From JADFDG01 sp965232985 (lineage in GTDB: Bacteria; Pseudomonadota; Gammaproteobacteria; Pseudomonadales; JADFDG01), in assembly GCA_965232985.1 (NCBI GenBank), contig CBDDRC010000012.1, positions 62,001 through 126,000 of the forward strand: a DNA stretch of 64,000 bases, written 5' to 3'. Of the stretch, positions 46,096-55,225 are shown in pieces. Each line of letters begins with the position of its first letter. Within the stretch, counting starts at the first letter, position 1. Below the pieces are notes generated by a model. It did no database searches. It was not told the origin of the DNA and worked only from the letters and a program-made list of their open reading frames with translations. Both the position numbers and the translations under genes were made by a program.

Positions 46096-47304
46096 ATGGG
46101 CCTGCGCAATTGGCTTGATACGAAGGTCGCACCGCATTTTGCCAAGGGCGGCCGCTGGGAGCAGTACTACACCTTCTACGAAATGTTCGACACCATGCTC
46201 TACAGTCCGGCGGACGTGACGCGCACTGGCGCGCATGTGCGCGATGCGGTGGACTTGAAGCGCATCATGATGACAGTGTGGTTTGCCGCCTGGCCGGCGA
46301 TGCTGTTCGGCATGTGGAATGTCGGCTACCAGGCGAACCTGGCGATTGCCGCCGGTGCGCTGCCCATCGACGGCTGGCGCTCCGACTTGGTGCTGATGCT
46401 GGCCGGGTTCGACCCGAACAGTTTCGTGGCGAATTTCCTGCATGGCGCGATGTACTACGTGCCGATTGTGCTGGTCACCTATATCGGTGGTTTTTTCTGG
46501 GAGGGTCTGTTCGCGTGGCAGCGCGGGCATGAGGTAAACGAAGGTTTTTTTGTCACCGGCATTCTGTTTTCGCTCATTTTACCGCCGACCATTCCGCTGT
46601 GGCTGGTGTTCCTCGGCATCAGCTTTGGCGTGGTGATCGGCAAGGAAATTTTCGGCGGCACCGGCAAGAATTTTCTGAATCCAGCGCTGGTTGGGCGTGC
46701 GTTTCTGTTCTTTGCCTACCCGGCTTTCATGTCCGGTGACAGCGTCTGGGTAGCCGTCGATGGCTACACCGGTGCAACAGCACTGGCGCTGGCCAAGGCC
46801 GGCGGTGTTGCAGCGGTGGAGGCGGCGGGCATCACCCACCTGCAAACCTTTGTCGGCGCGATCCCCGGTTCGATCGGCGAGACTTCGCTGTTGGCCATCG
46901 CCTGCGGCGCGGTTGTGCTGCTGGTTACAAAAATTGCCTCGTGGCGAATCATGGCCGGGGTGTTGGCCGGCATGATCAGCACGGTGTTGTTGTTCAATGC
47001 CATCGGCAGCGACACCAATCCGATGTTCGGGATGTCCTGGACCTGGCACCTGACGGTGGGCGGTTTTGCCTTTGGCCTTGTGTTCATGGCCACCGATCCG
47101 GTGTCCGCAGCGATGACCGATACCGGCAAGTGGATTTTCGGCGCTCTCATTGGTCTGATGGTGACGCTGATTCGAGTGGTCAATCCGGCCTATCCGGAGG
47201 GCATGATGCTGGCGATCCTGTTCGGCAACATGTGCGCGCCGACCATCGACTATTACGTGATGCAGGCGAATATCAGGCGGAGGGCGGCGCGCCATGGCGC
47301 TTGA
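46096..47304 (+). CDS. nqrB: Na+-translocating NADH:quinone reductase subunit B
   Basis: This 402-residue membrane subunit has about ten helices. The motif DGYTGATAL places Thr228 as the residue that carries covalent FMN, attached by ApbE in the family. NqrB forms the sodium channel core and binds riboflavin. GGAGG precedes ATG 46096, and the start lies two bases after the nqrA stop. Its 3' end overlaps nqrC by 11 bases. Confidence 0.97.
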   Translation: MGLRNWLDTKVAPHFAKGGRWEQYYTFYEMFDTMLYSPADVTRTGAHVRDAVDLKRIMMTVWFAAWPAMLFGMWNVGYQANLAIAAGALPIDGWRSDLVLMLAGFDPNSFVANFLHGAMYYVPIVLVTYIGGFFWEGLFAWQRGHEVNEGFFVTGILFSLILPPTIPLWLVFLGISFGVVIGKEIFGGTGKNFLNPALVGRAFLFFAYPAFMSGDSVWVAVDGYTGATALALAKAGGVAAVEAAGITHLQTFVGAIPGSIGETSLLAIACGAVVLLVTKIASWRIMAGVLAGMISTVLLFNAIGSDTNPMFGMSWTWHLTVGGFAFGLVFMATDPVSAAMTDTGKWIFGALIGLMVTLIRVVNPAYPEGMMLAILFGNMCAPTIDYYVMQANIRRRAARHGA

Positions 47305-48139
47305 TAAAGAACTGCCCGATCAAAAACCGGGCAATGAATCGTCGTCCAGCAAGGACGCAACGAGCCGCGTATTGCTGGTGGCCGGCATGGTTTGCCTGGT
47401 GTGCGCAATTTTCGTCGCAACGGCTGCGGTTGCGTTGCGTCCGGTACAGGCAGCGAACAAGTTGCTGGATACGCAGCGTAATATTCTGGTCGCCGCAGGC
47501 CTGTATCGGGATGGCGTCAATGTGGCCGAACTGTTTTCCCGCAGCGTGGAACCAACGCTGGTAGATCTGCGGACCGGTGAGGTGGTGGATGCGCGCAACG
47601 CCGATATTGCCGATATTGACGCATATGACCAGAAAGCCGCATCAAAGAACCTGATGCTTTCAGAGGCGATTCCTGGCGATGAGGATATCGCCTCACTGAA
47701 ACGCAAGGTGCATTACGCCAAGGTATACATGATTCGCGACAGCGGCGGTGAGCTGGAGAAGATTGTTTTGCCGGTTTCCGGTTATGGTTTGTGGTCAACG
47801 ATGTACGGATACATGGTGTTGGGCAATGACTTCAATACTGTAGTGGGGTTGACGTTTACCGACCATGGTGAGACTCCTGGTTTGGGCGGCGAGATCGACA
47901 ATCCGAAATGGAAAGCGCAGTGGCTTGGCAAACAGATTTATGACGAGCACGGAAAGGTTGCGGCAAAGTTGAAGAAAGGAAGCGTCAATGCAGATGTCGC
48001 AGCAGAAAAGCTGCATCAGGTTGACGGACTGACCGGGGCAACGCTGACCAGCAACGGAGTGTCACGGCTCGTGCAGTACTGGCTCGGCGATCATGGCTTC
48101 GGGCCGTTCCTGAAGAATCTGAAACAACGGGGGAACTGA
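47294..48139 (+). CDS. nqrC: Na+-translocating NADH:quinone reductase subunit C
   Basis: This 281-residue protein has one N-terminal membrane helix (VLLVAGMVCLVCAIFVATAAV) and a periplasmic FMN-binding domain. DGLTGATLTSNGV carries Thr250, the covalent FMN site. It passes electrons within the complex. It overlaps nqrB (11 bases) and nqrD (TGATG). Confidence 0.96.
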   Translation: MALDKELPDQKPGNESSSSKDATSRVLLVAGMVCLVCAIFVATAAVALRPVQAANKLLDTQRNILVAAGLYRDGVNVAELFSRSVEPTLVDLRTGEVVDARNADIADIDAYDQKAASKNLMLSEAIPGDEDIASLKRKVHYAKVYMIRDSGGELEKIVLPVSGYGLWSTMYGYMVLGNDFNTVVGLTFTDHGETPGLGGEIDNPKWKAQWLGKQIYDEHGKVAAKLKKGSVNADVAAEKLHQVDGLTGATLTSNGVSRLVQYWLGDHGFGPFLKNLKQRGN

Positions 48140-48813
48140 TGATGGCTGAAGCACAGACAGCAAAATCGGTCGTTCTCGACCCGATTTTCAAGAACAACCC
48201 CATCATGCTGCAGGTGCTGGGCATCTGTTCGGCGCTGGCTGTTACCACCAACATGAATACGGCCGTGGTGATGGCCATTGCGCTCACAGTGGTGACGGCT
48301 TTCTCGAACCTGTTCGTCAGTACGGTACGCAATATTGTGCCGGGTTCGATCCGCATGATCGTACAGGTGGTGATCATTGCTTCGCTGGTGATCGTGGTCG
48401 ACCAGGTGCTCAAGGCCTATGCCTACAACATCAGCAAGCAGTTATCGGTGTTTGTCGGCCTGATTATCACCAACTGCATTGTGATGGGGCGTGCCGAGGC
48501 ATTTGCCATGAAAAACCCGCCGGGCATCAGTTTCCTGGACGGGCTTGGCAATGGCCTGGGTTATAGCGCCTTGCTGATTGCAATTGGTTTTATTCGTGAG
48601 TTGTTTGGTGCCGGGAAACTGTTTGGTTATGAGGTGCTCTCCCTGACCAGGGACGGGGGTTGGTACGAGCCAAATGGCTTGCTGCTGCTGCCGCCGAGTG
48701 CGTTCTTTTTGATCGGCTTGTTCATCTGGGCCCTGCGCACATGGAAGACTGACCAGCAGGAGAAAGCCGAGTTTGTCATTGCACAAAGTCCGTATGCGCA
48801 AACGGCGCACTGA
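48139..48813 (+). CDS. nqrD: Na+-translocating NADH:quinone reductase subunit D
   Basis: This 224-residue membrane subunit has six helices and the NqrD pattern NPIMLQVLGICSALAVTTN, then NCIVMGRAEAFAMKNPP. The latter holds a conserved Cys thought to bind the intramembrane iron or 2Fe-2S site with NqrE. Two adjacent ATGs (48139, 48142) are possible starts; the first overlaps the nqrC stop. Confidence 0.96.
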   Translation: MMAEAQTAKSVVLDPIFKNNPIMLQVLGICSALAVTTNMNTAVVMAIALTVVTAFSNLFVSTVRNIVPGSIRMIVQVVIIASLVIVVDQVLKAYAYNISKQLSVFVGLIITNCIVMGRAEAFAMKNPPGISFLDGLGNGLGYSALLIAIGFIRELFGAGKLFGYEVLSLTRDGGWYEPNGLLLLPPSAFFLIGLFIWALRTWKTDQQEKAEFVIAQSPYAQTAH

Positions 48814-48831
48814 CGGATCGGAGCAGTAATC

Positions 48832-49446
48832 ATGGAACATTATTTGAGTTTATTCGTGCGGGCAGTGTTCATCGAGAACATGGCGTTGGCATTTTTTCTT
48901 GGCATGTGCACGTTCATTGCTCTGTCGAAAAAAGTAGAAACGGCGATTGGCCTTGGTATCGCCGTGATAATCGTCCAGACGATAACAGTCCCGGTGAATA
49001 ATCTGGTGCTTAATCACCTCCTCAAGCTCGGATCACTGGCTTGGTTGGGCGAGAATTTTGCTGCGGTCGACCTTACTTTTCTCGGCTTTCTTACCTATAT
49101 CGGCGTGATTGCTGCCATCGTGCAGGTTTTGGAGATGACGCTCGATAAATATTTTCCGCCACTTTACAACGCGTTGGGTATTTTTCTGCCGCTCATCACG
49201 GTGAACTGCGCAATCATGGCCGGTTCGCTGTTCATGGTGGAACGCGATTACAACCTGCCAGAGAGCGTGGTGTACGGGCTGGGCTCCGGCGTCAGCTGGG
49301 CGCTGGCGATCGTTATATTGGCCGGCATCCGCGAGAGATTGAAGTACAGTGATATTCCGGCGGGCCTGAATGGTCTCGGTATCACCTTCATTGTGGTCGG
49401 TCTGATGTCGTTGGGGTTCATGTCTTTCGCCGGCGTTCAGCTTTGA
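48832..49446 (+). CDS. nqrE: Na+-translocating NADH:quinone reductase subunit E
   Basis: This 204-residue membrane subunit is paralogous to NqrD with inverted topology. LFVRAVFIENMALAFFLGMC includes the conserved Cys of the NqrD/E iron site, and a second lies in LITVNCAIMAGSLF. A GGAGCAG ribosome binding site precedes the ATG, 18 bases after nqrD. Confidence 0.96.
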   Translation: MEHYLSLFVRAVFIENMALAFFLGMCTFIALSKKVETAIGLGIAVIIVQTITVPVNNLVLNHLLKLGSLAWLGENFAAVDLTFLGFLTYIGVIAAIVQVLEMTLDKYFPPLYNALGIFLPLITVNCAIMAGSLFMVERDYNLPESVVYGLGSGVSWALAIVILAGIRERLKYSDIPAGLNGLGITFIVVGLMSLGFMSFAGVQL

Positions 49447-49462
49447 GCGGGGGCAAAGTAAA

Positions 49463-50698
49463 ATGATTGACATGACAACCATTTACGCTGGCGTGGTGAT
49501 GTTCACGCTGATTGTGTTGTCGCTGGTGGCAATGATTCTTTTGGCGCGCGCCCGGCTGGTCAGTTCGGGGGGTGTGCATATCGAGATCAATCATGATCCC
49601 GAAAAGAGCATTGATACCAAAGCAGGCGGCAAGCTGCTGCTGACGCTGGCCGAGCAGGGAGTTTTCCTGTCGAGTGCCTGTGGCGGTGGCGGAACCTGTG
49701 GCCAGTGCCGGGTGAAAGTCCTTGCCGGCGGCGGCGACCCGCTGCCAACTGAAGCTTCGCATTTGAACAAACGCGAGATGCGTGACGGCTGGCGCCTGGG
49801 CTGCCAGGTGGCAGTCAAGCACGACATGAAAATCGAGGTGCCGCACGAAATTTTCGGTGTCAAAAAATGGGAGTGCACAGTTGTCTCCAATGACAACGTA
49901 GCTACCTTCATCAAGGAATTGGTGCTGAAACTTCCTGAGGGCGAGGTGGTAAATTTCCGCGCTGGCGGTTTTGTGCAACTGGAGTGCCCGTCCCACGACG
50001 TCAAATTCAGCGATTTCGACATCGCTGCAGAGTATCGCGGCGATTGGGAGAAGCTCGGCTGCATCAATTTGACATCGAAAACCGACGAGACGGTGATCCG
50101 CGCCTACTCCATGGCCAATTATCCGGAAGAGTATGGCGTGTTGAAATTCAATATCCGCATTGCGACACCGCCGCCCAGGACGCAGGGTTTGCCGCCGGGA
50201 AAGATGTCGAGCTGGACGTTCAGCCTCAAGCCCGGCGACAAAGTTATGGTTTATGGTCCTTTCGGCGAGTTTTTCGCCAAGGATACGCAGAACGAGATGG
50301 TGTTTATCGGCGGCGGTGCGGGCATGGCGCCGATGCGCTCGCACATTTTTGATCAACTCAAGCGCCTCAAAACCGATCGAAAAATTACGTTTTGGTACGG
50401 CGCGCGTTCGTTGCGCGAGGCATTTTATGTTGAGGATTTCGACGAGCTGGCGAAGAGCAATCCCAACTTCACCTGGCATCTGGCGCTGTCAGAACCGCAG
50501 CCGGAAGACAACTGGACAGGCTATAAGGGTTTTATCCACAACGTGGTGATGGAGCATCACCTCAAGCATCATCCGGCACCAGAGGACTGCGAGTACTACA
50601 TGTGTGGTCCGCCGATGATGAACGCGGCGGTGATCAAGATGCTTGTCGATCTTGGTGTCGAGCGCGACAACATCATGCTGGATGATTTTGGGGGCTGA
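49463..50698 (+). CDS. nqrF: Na+-translocating NADH:quinone reductase subunit F
   Basis: This 411-residue electron entry subunit has an N-terminal membrane helix (6-28). A 2Fe-2S ferredoxin domain follows with Cys73, 79, 82 and 114 (SACGGGGTCGQC). The FAD domain has RAYSMANYP, and the NADH domain has GGGAGMAPMRSH and a terminal CGPPMMNAAV. All cofactor motifs are intact. The apbE frame begins inside its last codons. Confidence 0.97.
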   Translation: MIDMTTIYAGVVMFTLIVLSLVAMILLARARLVSSGGVHIEINHDPEKSIDTKAGGKLLLTLAEQGVFLSSACGGGGTCGQCRVKVLAGGGDPLPTEASHLNKREMRDGWRLGCQVAVKHDMKIEVPHEIFGVKKWECTVVSNDNVATFIKELVLKLPEGEVVNFRAGGFVQLECPSHDVKFSDFDIAAEYRGDWEKLGCINLTSKTDETVIRAYSMANYPEEYGVLKFNIRIATPPPRTQGLPPGKMSSWTFSLKPGDKVMVYGPFGEFFAKDTQNEMVFIGGGAGMAPMRSHIFDQLKRLKTDRKITFWYGARSLREAFYVEDFDELAKSNPNFTWHLALSEPQPEDNWTGYKGFIHNVVMEHHLKHHPAPEDCEYYMCGPPMMNAAVIKMLVDLGVERDNIMLDDFGG

Positions 50699-51800
50699 TC
50701 TGAAGGACAACCGGCGTTCGGCTGCCGGCGTCCTCAATCAGGGTGGGGTATCCGGCCCTGGGTATTTTTCGCGCGGGAGAAATCTTGCGCTCGTGGCGGC
50801 GCTGCTGCTGATTGTTTTGCTGGCCGGTATGCTGCTTTGGCAGCGTGCGCAGCCGGTCATTCACGCGCTTGATGGCTGGACCATGGGTTCGACATGGAGC
50901 GTGCATGTGATTGGCCCGCGCGATCTCGATACGGCGGCGCTCAAGGCGGGCATCGAGGCGCAATTTCAAGCGTTGGATCAGCAATTGTCCGGCTATCGCG
51001 CCGGCACTGGATTGTCGCAGGTGAATGCGGCGCCGCTTGGCAAGTGGGTCGCACTGCCACCTGATCTGGCGATCGTGCTGCGTTCCGGTCTTGACCTTTG
51101 GCGTGAGTCCGGCGGCGCTTTCGACATGACGGTGCGGCCGTTGGTGCTGTTGTGGGGTTTTGGTGCTGCCGAGCCGCGCGACAGGCCGCCGACACCGGCA
51201 CAAATCGCTGCGGCGAAGGCTCGGCTCGGCAGTGATCGCGTCGAATTGTCTGAGGACGGCACGCGCATCAGGCGTCTGAGCGACGTCACCCTCGACGTTG
51301 ATGCGATTGCACCGGGTCATGCTGCCGATGTCATTACCGCGTGGCTGGCACAGCGCGGGCTGCACGACGCGCTGGTTGATGTCGGCGGCGAATTGCGTGC
51401 CAGCGGCCACCGTCCGGACGGCACCGGCTGGCGGGTCGGCATCGAGAGGCCGCAACTGGCACGCGGTGATGTCGGGCGGGTGCTTGCAGTGTCCGGGTTG
51501 GCGATTGCCACGTCCGGCGATTATCGCGACTACTTTGAGCTGGCCGGGAAACGCTACGCCCATACGCTGGACCCGGTGACGGGCCAGCCGGCCGACAACG
51601 GGCTTGCCTCGGTTACGGTGCTGGCGTCGAGTGCGCTTGCTGCCGACGGTTATGCCACGGCACTCATGGTGCTGGGGCCCGACCGCGGCATGGCCTGGGC
51701 CGAAAAACACCAATTGCCGGTATTCATGATCCTGCGCACCGGCAATGAAGGGTTTATTGAGCGCTACAATGAGCGCTTCGCACCTTATCTCGCGGATTGA
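50682..51800 (+). CDS. apbE: FAD:protein FMN transferase ApbE
   Basis: This protein of about 372 residues attaches FMN from FAD to Thr of NqrB and NqrC. It has an N-terminal membrane anchor (ALVAALLLIVLLAGMLLW) and WTMGSTWSV. The family region DVDAIAPGHAAD has Pro where many members have Lys. SGDYRDYFE, HTLDPVTGQP and ADGYATALMVLG follow, with the Mg-binding Asp. The start is uncertain: ATG 50682 overlaps nqrF by 17 bases and lacks a good ribosome binding site. TTG 50688 is possible. Confidence 0.92.
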   Translation: MILGADLKDNRRSAAGVLNQGGVSGPGYFSRGRNLALVAALLLIVLLAGMLLWQRAQPVIHALDGWTMGSTWSVHVIGPRDLDTAALKAGIEAQFQALDQQLSGYRAGTGLSQVNAAPLGKWVALPPDLAIVLRSGLDLWRESGGAFDMTVRPLVLLWGFGAAEPRDRPPTPAQIAAAKARLGSDRVELSEDGTRIRRLSDVTLDVDAIAPGHAADVITAWLAQRGLHDALVDVGGELRASGHRPDGTGWRVGIERPQLARGDVGRVLAVSGLAIATSGDYRDYFELAGKRYAHTLDPVTGQPADNGLASVTVLASSALAADGYATALMVLGPDRGMAWAEKHQLPVFMILRTGNEGFIERYNERFAPYLAD

Positions 51801-51842
51801 TCTGCAAATGCAGAATCAGTCCTGTCGTTGCCGGAGTCGCCC

Positions 51843-52091
51843 ATGACAACCGTGCTGCTTGCCGTTCTGCTGGTTTTTGTATTGTTTGCCGCCATGGCGG
51901 TCGGGCAGCTGTTCGGCCGCCCCCCGATCAAAGGCTCCTGCGGTGGCATGAGTGCGTTGGGTGCAAAAGGCGAATGCGCGATTTGTGGTGGGGATTCCGG
52001 CAAGTGCGAAGAGGCGACGCGTCCTGCCGGCAATGCCGCTCCCCAGACTGAGGCTATCGTCCACCGCGTCGATCCCCGGCAACCGCGTTGA
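51843..52091 (+). CDS. nqrM: NqrM, Nqr maturation protein
   Basis: This 82-residue protein has one N-terminal helix (LLAVLLVFVLFAAMAVGQLF) followed by a Cys cluster: Cys33, Cys45, Cys48 and Cys55 in GSCGGMSALG and GECAICGGDSGKC. This matches NqrM, which delivers iron to the NqrD/NqrE site. Its place at the end of the nqr operon supports the call. ATG 51843 gives the family N-terminus. Confidence 0.93.
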   Translation: MTTVLLAVLLVFVLFAAMAVGQLFGRPPIKGSCGGMSALGAKGECAICGGDSGKCEEATRPAGNAAPQTEAIVHRVDPRQPR

Positions 52092-52145
52092 CCCTGCGGT
52101 GGGCGCGGCCGTAAGTTAAAGACAGGCTTCGGCGAGGATTTTTTT

Positions 52146-53426
52146 GTGCCATTCACTTCGCAGCAGCAACCTCCTGATCCTGCCTTGCCGGCGGTGCCAA
52201 AGAAGCCGCGCACCGGCTTGATTCTGTCCGGCGGTGGCGCGCGCGCGGCCTATCAGGTGGGCGTGTTGATGGCCATCGCCGACATCGCGCCGCGTGATGC
52301 GAAGAATCCTTTCGACATCATTTGTGGCACATCGGCCGGTGCCATCAACGCCGCTTCGCTCGCTGCGCAGTCGGTACATTTTCGCACCGGTGTGCGGGGC
52401 CTCGAACGTATCTGGGGCAATCTGACGGCCGAGCATATCTATCGCACCGACTGGTCCTCCTTTGCTGGTCTGGTGTTCCGCTGGCTGTTCGCGGCGTTGC
52501 GCCGTGGTAAGGCGGGCGTCCCCTATTCGCTGTTCGACAACACGCCGCTTGCGCAGTTGCTTGAGCAGCTGATCAATTTAAAGAAAATCCAACGCCAGCT
52601 CGACCAGGGGCATTTGTACGCGCTGAGCATTACGGCTGCTGGTTATTCGAGCGGCGAGTCGGTGAGTTTTTTTCAGGCCGCCGAGCCAATTGCGCCTTGG
52701 CGGCGGGTGCGGCGGATCGGTGTGCCGGCCGAGATCAGGGTTGAACACCTCCTCGCATCAAGTGCATTGCCGATCCTGTTTCCTGCCGTAAAGATTGGCG
52801 GTGAATTTTTCGGCGATGGCGCCATTCGCCAGTTGGCACCGTTAAGTCCGGCGTTGCACCTCGGGGCGCAGAAGATACTCGTGATAGGTGTCAGTGGCAT
52901 TGCGAGCAATGTATTGCGGCGGATCAGTGGCGACACCTACCCCAGCAGTGCACAGATAGTTGGCCACATGCTCAACAGTGCGTTTGTAGATGCTTTCGAG
53001 GCCGATGTTGAGCGTCTGGAGCGAATCAATCGTACGTTGCGCGTGATCCCTGATGACGTGAAAAGGGCTAATCACATGGAGTTGCGTGAAGTCGAGTTGC
53101 TGAAGATTTCCCCTTCACAGCCACTCGACGAGCTGGCGGCGCAGCATGCGCATGAATTGCCGCGCAACGTTCGTGCGTTGTTGTCGGGAACCGGGGCTAC
53201 TCGCCGTGGCGGCGGAACGGCGATCAGCTATCTGCTGTTCGAGCAGGGGTTTTGCCGGGCATTGATGGCGTTGGGTTTTCGCGATGCGATGGCGCGCCGC
53301 GACGAAATTGCCGCATTTCTCGGGTTGCCACCGACAGAGGCGACTGGCCTGGCCGAGTCCGCGTCGTTCCCTTCGGAGTTGCCTGCGAAAGTGCTGTCTG
53401 CTTCAGGGGTGCCGCTTCAGCGTTGA
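52146..53426 (+). CDS. Patatin-like phospholipase
   Basis: This 426-residue protein has the patatin lipase elements in order: oxyanion loop LSGGGARAAYQVGVL (28-41), nucleophile GTSAG with Ser63, and the dyad Asp in GDGAIRQ (Asp224). A C-terminal region of about 120 residues has no motif I recognise. There is no signal peptide. The GTG at 52146 is supported by GAGGA, separated from it by exactly seven T, an unusual homopolymer spacer. It probably hydrolyses phospholipids or lysophospholipids at membranes. Confidence 0.92.
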   Translation: MPFTSQQQPPDPALPAVPKKPRTGLILSGGGARAAYQVGVLMAIADIAPRDAKNPFDIICGTSAGAINAASLAAQSVHFRTGVRGLERIWGNLTAEHIYRTDWSSFAGLVFRWLFAALRRGKAGVPYSLFDNTPLAQLLEQLINLKKIQRQLDQGHLYALSITAAGYSSGESVSFFQAAEPIAPWRRVRRIGVPAEIRVEHLLASSALPILFPAVKIGGEFFGDGAIRQLAPLSPALHLGAQKILVIGVSGIASNVLRRISGDTYPSSAQIVGHMLNSAFVDAFEADVERLERINRTLRVIPDDVKRANHMELREVELLKISPSQPLDELAAQHAHELPRNVRALLSGTGATRRGGGTAISYLLFEQGFCRALMALGFRDAMARRDEIAAFLGLPPTEATGLAESASFPSELPAKVLSASGVPLQR

Positions 53427-54172
53427 TTCTCGCGCAGGCTGGTAAGCCTTGAGCGCATTGCTGTGTGGGCGAGCATGGCGGTTGGAAAATCGGTGATCAG
53501 GCTGTCGACGCCGATATTGAACATACGCTCGGCCACCAGCAGATCGTTTACTGTCCATACCGAGACCGGGATGCAGGCTGCGTGTGCAGCCTGTACCAGT
53601 GCCTCGTCGGTGATGCGCCAGTTGGCGACCAGCAGCGAGCAGCCGAGTTTTTTTGCGGTGGCAAGTGGTGCCGGCTCAACCTGCTCGGCAACATAGCCAC
53701 GCGCAATGCCAGGCACTTCTTTCTTCGCGATTTTCAGGACGTTGATGTCGAGCGAGGTAAGCGTTACGCGATCTGTCATGCGCAGGGACGCCAGCAATTC
53801 GGCCATCGCGTGAACCAGCACCTTGATGCGTGCCGGTTTGTCGCTCTTTATTTCCAGTTGCCAGCTTGCGGCCGCAGGGCAAGCAACCAGCACTTCTTCC
53901 AGTGTTGGAATGCCGGTAAATCCGTGCCAGCCAGCGGTGTTGCGCCGCACGTCGAGGCTGGCGAGGTGAGCGGCCGGAAAACGCGCCACTGCGCCGGTTT
54001 CGTCGGTGGTGCGATCAACGCTTTCGTCGTGGATCACTACCGGTCGGCCATCGTATGCCAGGCGTACATCCAGTTCGAAATGGCGCACTCCCGCAGCCAG
54101 CGCATGCAGGAACGCCGGCAGGGTATTTTCCGGTGCCTCGCCACGCGCGCCACGGTGACCGATGACGATCAT
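53417..54172 (-). CDS. Glycerophosphodiester phosphodiesterase (GDPD family)
   Basis: This 251-residue TIM-barrel enzyme starts with IGHRGARGEAPENTLPAF, which carries the catalytic His and metal Glu. It continues with HFELDVRLAYDGRPVVIHDE, the second His and metal ligands; later ASWQLEIKSDK gives another Glu. It hydrolyses glycerophosphodiesters to glycerol 3-phosphate and an alcohol. It has no signal peptide, so it is cytoplasmic, UgpQ-like. It overlaps the agmatine deiminase stop (ATGA) and overlaps the patatin 3' end by 10 bases on the other strand. Confidence 0.93.
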   Translation of the reverse strand: MIVIGHRGARGEAPENTLPAFLHALAAGVRHFELDVRLAYDGRPVVIHDESVDRTTDETGAVARFPAAHLASLDVRRNTAGWHGFTGIPTLEEVLVACPAAASWQLEIKSDKPARIKVLVHAMAELLASLRMTDRVTLTSLDINVLKIAKKEVPGIARGYVAEQVEPAPLATAKKLGCSLLVANWRITDEALVQAAHAACIPVSVWTVNDLLVAERMFNIGVDSLITDFPTAMLAHTAMRSRLTSLRENQR

Positions 54173-55200
54173 GCAAGCACTCCTTGCGGCAACTGCATGG
54201 TGACGCAGTGCAGGCTGCCGTGTTGGTGGATCAGTGGCAGGCAGTCGATGCCGACGACCTGGCGGCCGGGAAAACAGCGCGCCAGCGTTGCGAGGACATC
54301 CGGGTCGGCATTGTCGCGATAGGTAGGCACCAGGACGGCACCGTTGATGATCAGGAAGTTGGCATAGCTGGCCGGCAGGCGGTGGCCATCGGCCGCGTAC
54401 TTGCCGGCAGGCCACGGCAGTGGAACGAGTGTGTACGGATTGCCGTCGGGGTCGCGCAGCGCGCGCAGTTCGTCTGCCATCGCCGCGAGGTCGTCATAGT
54501 GCTCGTCCTGGTGATCATCGCAGGCGACATAACAGATGGTGCGGGCATCACAGAAACGCGCCAGCGTGTCGATGTGGCTGTCGGTATCGTCGCCGGCGAG
54601 GTGCCCGTGTTCGAGCCAGAGCACGCGTTCAATACCGAGTGTCTGTTTGAGTACGCGTTCGGTTGCCGCGCGGTCCAGATGTGGGTTACGGAATTGCGAC
54701 AACAGGCAGGCACTGGTGGTCAGCAGCGTGCCGCGCCCGTCGGTCTCGATACTGCCGCCTTCGAGAAACATATCGATGGTTGATGTTGGCACCCGGAACA
54801 GGCCGTCAGCAGTCAGCTTGCGCGTGAGCGCATCGTCGTTGTGTGCGGAAAACTTTTGGCCCCAGCCATTGAAGCCGAAATCACGCAACTGCAGCGACCG
54901 GCCGTCGCTGACGGTGATCGGCCCGTAGTCGCGCACCCAAGTGTCGTCATAGGGCGCATGGACGAAGCGCAGGTTAACTTCATTCGCGCCACGCAGCCGC
55001 AGGCGCGCGAGAATACGATTCTGATGGGTGGCATCGATGCAGGTGATGACACAGGTTTCGCGCAGCGCAATGGCGCAGGCGATTTCGACGTAGCTGGATT
55101 CCGCGGCATCGAGAATATCGAGCCAGTCGGTATGCGGTGCAGGCCAGGTGAGCATGACGCCGCACTGCGGCGCCCACTCGGGCAGCAGGCGGAACGTCAT
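54169..55200 (-). CDS. aguA: Agmatine deiminase family protein (peptidylarginine deiminase-like)
   Basis: This 343-residue protein of the guanidino-modifying superfamily converts agmatine to N-carbamoylputrescine. The motifs are WPAPHTDWLD, DDTWVRDYGP, and EGGSIETDGRGTLLTT with an acidic residue, then HGHLAGDDTDSHIDTLARF with the catalytic His. GSLHCVTMQLP near the end carries the nucleophilic Cys. ATG 55200 gives the usual N-terminus. No aguB partner is adjacent; instead it is coupled to the GDPD gene. Confidence 0.9.
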   Translation of the reverse strand: MTFRLLPEWAPQCGVMLTWPAPHTDWLDILDAAESSYVEIACAIALRETCVITCIDATHQNRILARLRLRGANEVNLRFVHAPYDDTWVRDYGPITVSDGRSLQLRDFGFNGWGQKFSAHNDDALTRKLTADGLFRVPTSTIDMFLEGGSIETDGRGTLLTTSACLLSQFRNPHLDRAATERVLKQTLGIERVLWLEHGHLAGDDTDSHIDTLARFCDARTICYVACDDHQDEHYDDLAAMADELRALRDPDGNPYTLVPLPWPAGKYAADGHRLPASYANFLIINGAVLVPTYRDNADPDVLATLARCFPGRQVVGIDCLPLIHQHGSLHCVTMQLPQGVLA

Positions 55201-55225
55201 GCGATTACAGCTATGAGCTTGCGGG

